NCBI GenBank assembly: GCA_963924555.1
Contig: OZ004591.1
Span: 1 to 64,000, forward strand
DNA: 64,000 bases
Reading direction: 5' to 3'
DNA from: Crambe crambe
Taxonomy: Eukaryota; Porifera; Demospongiae; Poecilosclerida; Crambeidae
Positions 55,836 to 64,000 of this stretch are shown here, in pieces (the first letter of the stretch is position 1; the number at the start of each line of letters is the position of its first letter). The notes beneath the pieces were generated by a model, which worked only from the letters and a program-made list of their open reading frames with translations, was not told the DNA's origin and made no database searches. The position numbers and the translations under genes are program-made.

Positions 55836-56868
55836 CTAGGATAAAGATACAGTCACTATATCTCCCTGAAACACTCCAAAGTTTGTGGGACACCATGAAG
55901 GATATATTCAGAAATGAAGTTATCTCCCGGTTATCATGACTTCCTTAAGAGCATAATAAATGAGGTTGTACTGGTTTTATGTGCATGTTACTTCTATTTT
56001 GGTAGAAATGAGGTAGTATAGCTATTGCATGTCTTTCTCTGTTGCATGGTAATAAATAAGTCTTATACTGGCATATAGAGTAGGGAGACTGAGACTGAGT
56101 TGATGATCATGCATATTAGCTATAGGCATTTTTTCAGGTCTCGAGTGAAAGTGTATCACTAGCACTTCATCTAACTGGAGGAGAACAAGCTCATGAAACT
56201 GCTAACTTCATTGATAAATTTTTTTCATTCTCTCAATGTTACATCATTTGATGAGGGAAGGCTGAAGAGAAAGCCTTTTTTACAGCCTTACAGAAGTTCA
56301 ACTGATTTTCGATTGAAGGTATGATGTAACGAGCTGCTATGTATGCATGCTGTTATTTATATACATTATAGTTTCTTAAAGATGAATTTTTGGGATATCT
56401 GGATGCATGGGAAGGGAAGGCTTCACTGATGTTGAACGAAGAAACATGATGTTAAGCAGGGAAACTTTGACTGGGATCAAAATTACAAGTATGCTCTAAT
56501 ATTATAGTATTTTTTTCTACCACAATCTAGCTATATTAAACGTGATTACTGCAGTTTCTTCATTCCTGGAGTTGGTGCCATCAATAATTTTGAAAGTACC
56601 AGGGGTGACTGTCTTTTTAATTAAGATCCACTTGAGAAGTTTTTTTGGCTGCATTAGACAACATGGTCGAGTTAATGATAACCCTACAGTGCTTCAGGCA
56701 ATGACAGCCACACAAACTTTGCGAGTAGCTAACTCCCTAAGATTTGCAACAATCACTGGCAATTGCAGAGGAGCTAGCAAGAAGGAAGGCAATAATGATA
56801 CATGTAAGCTCCCAAAGCAAAAACAATCACGGAAAAAAAAAACCCAAGAAACATTGAGAATTATATAG
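55836..56868 (+). pseudogene. Relic of a second P-element/THAP9-like transposase
   Basis: Segments correspond to the C-terminal half of the family: ETLQSLWDTMKDIFRNEVIS near 55880, LTGGEQAHETANFIDKFF near 56170, KRKPFLQPYRSSTDFRLK before a GT donor near 56319, then FLKDEFLGYLDAWEGKAS after an AG near 56371, LSRETLTGIKI, SSFLELVP and a C-terminal NPTVLQAMTATQTLRVANSL. The intron after FRLK is at the same place as in the intact element at 42402. Frameshifts lie near 56220 and 56445. It is too diverged to be a copy of the 41.8-45.4 kb element. Confidence 0.7.
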
Positions 56869-57421
56869 CAAATTCCCATGCATATCTTTCATTTGAAATA
56901 TAATAAATTGACTGCATGATTATTAAGGAGTGAGGTATATATAAACTTCTCTTTCTTTCTTTCTTTCTTTCTTTTGGTCCTTGCGGAGGCGGACAGGAGG
57001 GAGTATTAATGGTGACCTATCATGTAGCTAAGTGGTATACTAATCATATACAAAAATATAACAGTCACACTCTTATGCACATTCTCATCTGGTGGTGTGG
57101 TGAGATGTCCTATCATGACTGCTTCATCTCCTGTTAGAGCCTGGGGACGAGGCTAGCCTTAGCCGCCGATTCGAGCTAGCTACTAACTTTCTGTCGTCAA
57201 GAGAGACTCTCGTACGGCGAGGGTTAATTATGATATTACCCTAGGACATGGAGTGCAGGGGTTAATAGGCCGGCCAGCCAAAAAAAAAAAAAAAAAAACT
57301 TACGCATGCGCAATCATAAGGTTACTACCCCGCGAAAAAAATAAGTGGGCTGAGACTTTGCAGGGAATAAAAGTCGAGATGATGTGAGTGTTTAAAGATA
57401 GAAGCTCCCGCAATACAGAAA
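56869..57421. other. No gene; low-complexity and possible L promoter
   Basis: There is a CTTT microsatellite at about 56950-56975 and an 18-19 base A run near 57280. ACGCATGCGCA, an NRF1-like site, lies at 57302-57312, about 110 bases before the L start, and may be part of its promoter. Confidence 0.45.
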
Positions 57422-58121
57422 ATGATGACCTGCTTAATCTGCTTAATCTGTTGCTTTGGTGTCTACGTAAACTTAGGTACTGGTTTAGCTATGCCGTGTA
57501 GTCTTTATTAAATTTTTATGCGTTTAATACCACCTGGCGGCAGGTATAGCTACTGAGACAGTACCAAACATACCAAACTGCCATCGTGAAAATTGCAGTC
57601 AGACTTCTGGGTCTACCTGTCAGTATGGACCTCTTCTCAATACATCAGTAATTTTGGATCAATTGATGGTCACCTGTACAGTTCCTTGCCGTAGACACTT
57701 GGTTCATGGATTACACTTTCTTATTGGTGATAACATCATTTGTAACCCTAATAATCGATCTCCATCCTGCAATAATGGTGCCAAAATTTATTTCGTCAAT
57801 ATCTCCAGATCCTTGATACAAATACAGTTGAATAATAATTCTAATGTATCTTGTTATGCTTTATATGGAAATGAGGTTTGCTATAGTAATGTTTCAGAAA
57901 TCGATTTTATTGATGAAAAAACCTCAAGCTTGCCATCTACAATAGTAACCACTGAATCGCAAACACCTCCAATGATTATCAGAAGTAAGTTGTGGATTGA
58001 ATTTCAGATTAATTGTCAATCTTTTTGCATGCATGCAGCTACTGACCACTCTGGAAGTATTTCAGAACACTTTAACCATTTTTTTATACCATTGATGATA
58101 TTAACTGTAATCATCTCTTGA
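57422..58121 (+). CDS. Receptor L: small Ig-like protein, probably GPI-anchored
   Basis: Three exons: 57422-57476, 57544-57984, 58039-58121; 192 codons. Signal peptide (MMTCLICLICCFGVYVNLG), then one cysteine-rich Ig-like domain (LMVTCTVPC...IQIQLNNNSNVSCYALYGN) with extra cysteines in CHRENC, ICNPN and SCNNG. A Ser/Thr-rich stalk follows, then a hydrophobic end (FFIPLMILTVIIS) directly before the stop, fitting a GPI signal. Intron 2 is 54 bp, a multiple of three with no stop, so a retained-intron form would stay in frame and add 18 residues. It is the smallest member, with no FN3 domain. It is convergent with M (462 bases between stops). Confidence 0.75.
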
Positions 58122-58127
58122 AATAAA
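58122..58127 (+). terminator. Likely poly(A) signal of gene L
   Basis: AATAAA starts on the base after the L stop codon (TGA at 58119-58121). This gives an extremely short 3' end if it is used. Confidence 0.4.
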
Positions 58128-58488
58128 ATTACAACAGCTTACAAATGCTATACAATGACTTGGCTATAATTGTGGACTAGGTTATAATAACAATGATTAT
58201 CATTATAAGTAGCTTCACTATAGGGGGGATTTTTATCATGCCATACCGACCAACTAAAAAGTCTCTTGAGGATCATTAAAAAAAAAAAACTTTCCCTCTA
58301 TAGAATGTGGAGGAGAGTAAGCATCACTTTGTATATGAATAAGCATGGTTTATGTCTCAGTATCAGCAACATAGTTACCAGACTTTTAAATTTCATGTCA
58401 ATGCAGCTGTAGCAGTGTGCAAATATACAGTGCTGCTTGAAAGTAGCTAATTGTCATGATTAAACCATCAGATCTGGTAAATAATACT

Positions 58489-58494
58489 TTTATT
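58489..58494 (-). terminator. Likely poly(A) signal of gene M
   Basis: On the minus strand AATAAA lies about 90 bases beyond the M stop codon, in the spacer between convergent L and M. Confidence 0.4.
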
Positions 58495-58583
58495 TGCACA
58501 ATTCCAACCATAATAGCTAACACTCAAAAGAAGATTAATGAATCATACAAGTTTTGTGTAATGTTTTGTGATATATTGCTGGC

Positions 58584-59092
58584 TCAGCATTCACTGATGA
58601 TCATGCTAGGCTCAGGAACATATCTGTCCACTTCTGAAGAGTCTCTGTCTAGGCTAGACTCCCCCACTGTATCAGAAAAAGTCTTCCCAAGACCTCCTGC
58701 TGAGTTCATGACAGTGTAGGCCTCTTCAGGTGAAGGAGGAAAGGGAAGGGTTTGTTCATGGGGGTAGGCATAGCTAGGATCGACAGTAGAGTTGGAGTAG
58801 GGAGATTCAATCAGGGGACGTGAGTTTGTGGGTGTGGAAGGAGGAGGAATAGTCCTAAAGCGAGGGTCGATGGTCTCGTAAACAGGCTGTCCCTCGTAAA
58901 TTGGATTGGTGACCATAGGAGATCTCTTTGGACTAGATGTCCGATACAGTCCTGATCCTGCAGAGAAAGCAGGAAATTACATAATAATTATCAAAACTTT
59001 GTGTGTGGTATGGCGACACTTTTTATAAACAGTATGGGGGGGGGGGGGGGGGGGTGATGTTAAATGTCATCATGCCCATTATGCATTCTCGC

Positions 59093-59125
<33 letters not shown>

Positions 59126-62100
59126 AGCAATGAGACATTCCACAAAGTGCTGAATGGTATTCACATCCCCTTATGTACATACTAAATAGATTATTATCAA
59201 AGCCTGTTTATCGAAATGACAAAAAATTTCATTCCAGGAATTATGAATAATTTTTTAAAAATAATGAATATACTTATCACTGGCAGCATTAATCAGACAC
59301 TCACTTTTCTTTTTGTATGCACAACAGATGAATCCCAGCACAACTAAAAATACAGCCACTATGAGTATCATGGCACCTCCCACTGCAGCCAGGGGAACCA
59401 CCAACTCCATCGCTAGCCTTTGCTGTGTCCCCCCTAGTACACCAGAGGTGGTTGGAGATTCTACTCCAATACCTGCATCAGAGATACCAATTTACTATAA
59501 ACAGTTTGCAGCGTGAGCGCATTTTCATAGGGACAAGGAAATTAATTCAGAATTAAGAGATTCCATTAGATATAACATATTCAAATTACACATAATAAGG
59601 GCATGTGTAGCTGTAATTTTGCATGTACTTCATAATAATACTTTGAACATGCTTTGAGTCAAGTATTTTCACTAGTATTTGTGATAGTGCCCATTTATGC
59701 AACAGAGGCTGGCTCATCCAAATGATATAACACATACTATGCGCTGAAGGTTAGCACTTCATTTAATATTGTGCCTTATGTGTGCACTGAGCACTTCAGC
59801 GTTTTTTGTTGTTGTTTTTTGTTGTTGTTACTTTTTGTTTTTGTTTTTCATTTTGACCTGGGAGCTCTTCTTGCTTTGACATACAGATAATTGTTCCCCC
59901 TCCCCACCCCCAAATAATAACATATACCGTATAGGTAGATATTTTTGAGGGATTTTAATTTCGTGGTTTTCGCGGTCACTTTGCATTTCAAGGAATTTTT
60001 AATACTCGAAAAAATCAATATAGCTATATTAGTTTTATGCGCATTAGTCATTACGGAGTACTTTGACCTCGATCTTTCCAGATGGGTCTCTAAGAACTTC
60101 GCCTCAGAACTTCGCTTTCAGAACAGCAGAACTTCGCCATCTGAAGCTTCCTATAGACGTGAAATTCCCTAACCATTGAAAACTGGTCATCCTTCCAGCT
60201 GCTCACGATCACCACATGTGCAATTTTTTTTTACACTGCGCGCGAGCGATATATTGTAACGCATGCAAAGCGAAATTAAAATCTTTATAATCTAGCTTGG
60301 TACTGTGAAATTTTAATTCCTCGAAAATATCTACCCATACGGTATACCAAGTAGGAAAAAAACTGTTATGTAATGTAATATAATGTTGTTCGATCTGCTC
60401 TTACAGGCCTTATTTTCCCCATCTCAGTACCACTTACTACATGCCATCTTCTAATTTTCAGCCATTTCTCAGAAAATATAAATGCCATTTTCTTCTCTCT
60501 ATGTAGGTAGCTATGTAGGTATGTAAATTGACATTGTGCGATTTGAACCCAAGTTTGATCAACAATTTTAAAGGATAATCCAACAGCAGAGAGTCTTTCC
60601 AGCTTGTAAGCTTACACTCGGAAATATAAATTTTCTTTCATAATGTCAGAATACTTCTCTCCTACTGTCAGCAACTCCTAACTTGTAGACAGAACACCTT
60701 AGGACTCTAATATGAAGAGCAGAAGATAAGGCACAGCGACTTCATTTTCATCTGGTCCTTTGTCACTGGAAATAAGCTATTCACATACCACTCTACTCAA
60801 AATTGACTGCGTTATGATCCTTTACCTTTAACTTGACTATACGACATATGCATATTCAACCTCAACCTACAACAAGGCAGACATTATTGCAGTAACGTAC
60901 TACATATAATCATGCTCTGCCTCCTTGATTCTTGGACCTTGACCTCGTGTTTGACTTAGTGAATCTAGCTCCTAGTCTACTGTATTTGCTGTCACCCAGG
61001 GTGTAGTAATTGCTCAAAGAAGAAGTGAGCTTTCTCTCTTGAGGTTGGTCTCTCAATGCTCAGAGTGTTGTGAGTGATCGCTAAAACCTAGGCACTGATC
61101 TGGTTATAAATTAAGCCCTAGGCACTAGTCTCGCTATAAATCAAGCCTTGTTTAATGAGTGCTGCAACACTAGGTATATGCATAATAGTAAAGGCCTTTA
61201 AAAAGTATACTGTAGCTATAGATACAAGCTCCATCAGCATTTGCACAGCAATCTGGATCAGATTTATGTACTGTCAAGCTCACTCAAGGCCCATCAATTT
61301 TGCAAACATTGACTTATTGACGCTGTGACTCACTGATTGTTCGCTGTTCATGGATTGGTGAGACTCCAGACTGATTAGGTAGAGTAAAGTTGGTGTTAAT
61401 CAGAAGGTTCTTGACAGCCTTCAGACTTTGGTCTTCAACTGTAAAGGACACAACTTGTCGTTCAGCATAGAGTTGGCTGATGGGACCTCTTTGCCATATT
61501 GGTTCTCGTCCAGTTGGGGAACTTACACTCACCATATATTGGACTTCTTGATAAGGACACACCACAGGAAGCTGTGTATAAACAGTTGATCAGATATTAG
61601 TGGCATGTGTATTGGGTCACCACAACACAAACCACATACTATCTACTTTAAAATTTTGAAAATACCTATTTTATACAATTTTCTGAAATCACTAAAAATG
61701 ATGAATTTCCCCCAGACATCCACTATGTACCAGTAAAATTGAGGCCTACACAAGACCTTAAACAGGACTATAGGAAGCATGTGCATTTTCAAAGTGGATA
61801 TAGCTATAGCTGCAAACAGTTAGTTCCTAGGCTCATGCAAGTAGCTACATTGTTTTACCTCATAAAAAGTGGGTAGCAAATGCCTACCCAGTCAGACTGC
61901 TTCCTACGGCCCTGTTAAATAAATCTATAGCTACACACACCTTTATTGCCAGATGGATGATGGGTGTAAAGTCAGGCCTAAAGGTCACATTTGCTGAGAT
62001 GGTATCCCCTTGAAGTGTTGGATCTGTAGATAGAGAGGAAATCACAATATGATTACTCTATCATCAATACTATAGTTACTAGCACCATGATTACTATCAT

Positions 62101-64000
62101 ACCATCAGTGATAAGTGAGTCATTGTTTGCTGGGAGCTATAAATGGTGACTCTCACTGACATTACTCTGTAGGGAGTAAATTAGCATGAGGACACATGTG
62201 TGCAGAGTAGAGACCATTGTTAGTTATCAACACAGCTTTGACAGATTGCCTGGAGTGGTAAACACAGCTGCACTGCACAATGACCTGTAGATAGCTTCAC
62301 AGGGGGACTAGAGTAGTCATGAATATTGTTATTTTAAAAATTAATACCAGTTGATACATCAACTTGTGTCAAATCTTTCCGAAACAATTATTAAGAATTT
62401 TACTTGTAGTGGGTTCTGTAAAGAGTGTCATATTGTCCTGGTCAATGTAAAGCCTTAGAATCTCATGGAACTGGTTAGAACTACCAACAATGTTTACTAC
62501 CTACTTAAAACCAGACAGGCTTATTAAACCCACTACAGACGGATCCAATTAAGACTTTAAAGAACCTGGACTTACCAATAGGGAAGCCTCCACTGACCCT
62601 CCCTGGATCTCCATCACTGAGACCATTGTTTGCAAGGACTGTGAATGTGTACTGCCTGCACTCTGACCTTCCTCCACTGGACATGAAGAGCAGTGAGGTG
62701 TCCTTCCATGATGACCTATTCCAGTTATCCATGCTATTGTTAACAGAGATCTTGTAATGGTCAATGGAAGTATATTCCCAAGTGAAAGGAACGTCCCATT
62801 CCAACTGCAAGGCAGAGGAATTGATGGCCCTGAATCTCGGCACGGGAGCAGCTGGGCCTCCTGCAAATACAAATCAAGAATCCATGTCCCTAATTGCTCC
62901 CTTGCAGAATAGGGTGAGGCACTCAAGCTACTAATAACACGTTGAAGAAAGTGCTGATAAAGAAGGACCACTGAACCTTACACTGGTCAATACTGAATAA
63001 GGAACTTGTTGATAAGCTCATAAGGATCAGCTACTCAGGTAACTATTCAATTCATATTCAGTTTTATGGTAGCAATCAACCACAACCTTCCACAATTCAG
63101 GTCCCACTTTCGTTCTAGGAAACATCATCTCATCCACCCTTCAGGATGAGTGTGTCTTTGTAGAAGCCAAGCTATTTTTCAAAGGTTGGTGCTCACAGCT
63201 AGAAACTTACCTTGCACAATGAGTGTGACAGGATCACTGAAAGTTGGACTGTCCACAAATACTATGCATCGTACTTCAGTTCCATTATTCTGGACAGTGG
63301 CACGCATCTCCAGGTACATGTTATGCACGATACTCCTGTAACTCCTTCCCTGCTCTGTAGTCTCTCTAAATGTATAGCTATCACTCGACATGTTCCCAGA
63401 ATCATAAGTCTTTCCTCCTATATGCCATAATGTGTTGGAACCAGTAGCTCTGCAGTGAAAGGTGGCAGTGTCCGATAGATTTGCACGTTGATTAGTGGGG
63501 GCAATTTCGATATCTGTATCAACACATTCATTCCAGACAAATGTAAAGCCACTAGTTTATATGGATGCATGAAAATACATGTATAGACGTAAAATTTGCA
63601 GAATGATGGAAAGCATTAATAAACATGTATGCAGGAAATTGGAAGAATTAATGATAGAACATGCAGTAAGCTGCCAGCTGTTGGGATCAATGTGGTTAGA
63701 AAGAGAGGCCAGAAAAAGTCCCAGTATCAGATAGTAAATAGTTGTCTTAGAAGAGCAATATTAAAAGACAACCATCAACCAAACTGACAACAGGTTCTGA
63801 GGAAAATTGGCACCATTCCATACACACTCCCATGCTTCACTCACAAAGACTAGAACAAGCAGGGACCCAGCAATAGTTATTACGGGGAAAAGAAGAATGC
63901 AAGCCTTGGAACCAATTCCATCGGTCATATGAATTTAAGCTAACTTACTGCCTGCATCAGCCTTGCAACTGTACTGGAGCAACTGCAAAATAGCCAGCAG
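58584..64000 (-). CDS. Receptor M (5' end outside window): group 2 Ig-FN3 protein with YTVM tail
   Basis: Exons seen: 64000-63949 (partial), 63513-63211, 62860-62576, 62023-61941, 61571-61334, 59472-59305, 58957-58584; phases agree. The partial first exon is the end of a signal peptide (LLAILQLLQYSCKADAG); its Met is beyond the edge. Ig-like domain (ATFHCRATGSNTLWHIGG), FN3 (LQLEWDVPFTWEYTSI), split FN3-like domain (CPYQEVQYMVSV), stalk plus membrane span (LVVPLAAVGGAMILIVAVFL), tail. Tail motifs are NPIYEGQPVYETI, SPYSN, SYAYP, EEAYTVMNSAGG and DRYVPE. Intron 5 is about 1.86 kb, far longer than the usual 50-300 bp in this cluster, and carries a small inserted element. Confidence 0.83.
59473..61333. 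other. Long intron of M
   Basis: This intron holds a foldback element (59926-60347) and otherwise AT-rich unique DNA. In the neighbouring M intron before the tail exon (58958-59304) lie a G run at about 59036-59054 and a T run at about 59095-59123. No gene is supported inside. Confidence 0.5.
59926..60347. mobile_element. MITE-like element inside M intron
   Basis: The ends ATACCGTATAGGTAGATATT and, in inverted orientation, ATACCGTATGGGTAGATATT border about 420 bp. A TA lies outside each end. Subterminal GATTTTAATTTCG also recurs inverted near the right end. There is no coding capacity; it is probably a non-autonomous Tc1/mariner-type MITE. Confidence 0.65.

Noticed and set aside
59003..59185. 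60-residue ORF with Gly and Phe runs
   Set aside because: Pure low-complexity translation of G and T homopolymers in an M intron.

Overview
The window is the left end of a linear eukaryotic chromosome, most likely from an early-branching animal and plausibly a marine demosponge (inference from gene content and style, not proven). Bases 1-5403 are a telomere of about 900 copies of CTAGCC, so the G strand is CTAGGG, one base away from the usual animal TTAGGG. It is followed by 49 identical 20-bp satellite units (5401-6380), a degenerate 110-170 bp tandem repeat (about 6540-7180) and a decayed transposon with long inverted arms (7488-9772). From 9.8 to 16.4 kb there is mostly repeat-rich DNA: a 27-bp minisatellite, small hairpin elements, a duplicated 380-bp unit and a foldback element. 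I could not recognise a gene there.

From 16.5 kb to the right edge lies a dense cluster of eleven spliced genes for related cell-surface proteins, called A, B, C, D, F, G, H, I, K, L and M here, plus one pseudogene copy (J). I assembled them exon by exon. Every model keeps an open frame across splice sites, and most introns are phase 1. The shared plan is signal peptide, Ig-like domain, FN3 domain, a second FN3-like domain split by a phase 0 intron, a stalk or extra membrane-proximal domain, a transmembrane segment and a tyrosine-rich tail. Group 1 (A-D) has an extra membrane-proximal domain with a D.QS.R...C.FA..S.A.GC signature. B and C end in an ITIM-like motif (IHYCEV, LKYCEV). Group 2 (F, G, I, K, M) has tails with an NP(I/L)Y..(n)YE.I-type block and usually a Y-T-x-M motif of the type that binds PI3-kinase SH2 domains. 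H and L have no cytoplasmic tail and end in a hydrophobic segment like a GPI-anchor signal. Two pairs (A/B and G/H) are head to head with only 121 and 99 bp between start codons. The layout resembles paired immune receptor and invertebrate allorecognition (Alr-like) complexes, but that role is inference.

An intronless histamine N-methyltransferase-like gene (E, 28204-29103) sits between D and F. Between I and L the cluster is broken up by mobile elements: a P-element/THAP9-like transposon with 36-bp perfect terminal inverted repeats and a 7-8 bp target duplication (41788-45394), a foldback element (48.1-48.8 kb), a 1.3-kb element with GGGGACCCC-rich ends (48.9-50.25 kb), a 984-bp pogo-like deletion derivative (50.28-51.27 kb), a decayed reverse-transcriptase element (52.4-54.8 kb), a 131-bp-arm palindrome (55.5-55.8 kb) and a second P-like transposase relic (55.8-56.9 kb). 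The last receptor, M, runs off the right edge.
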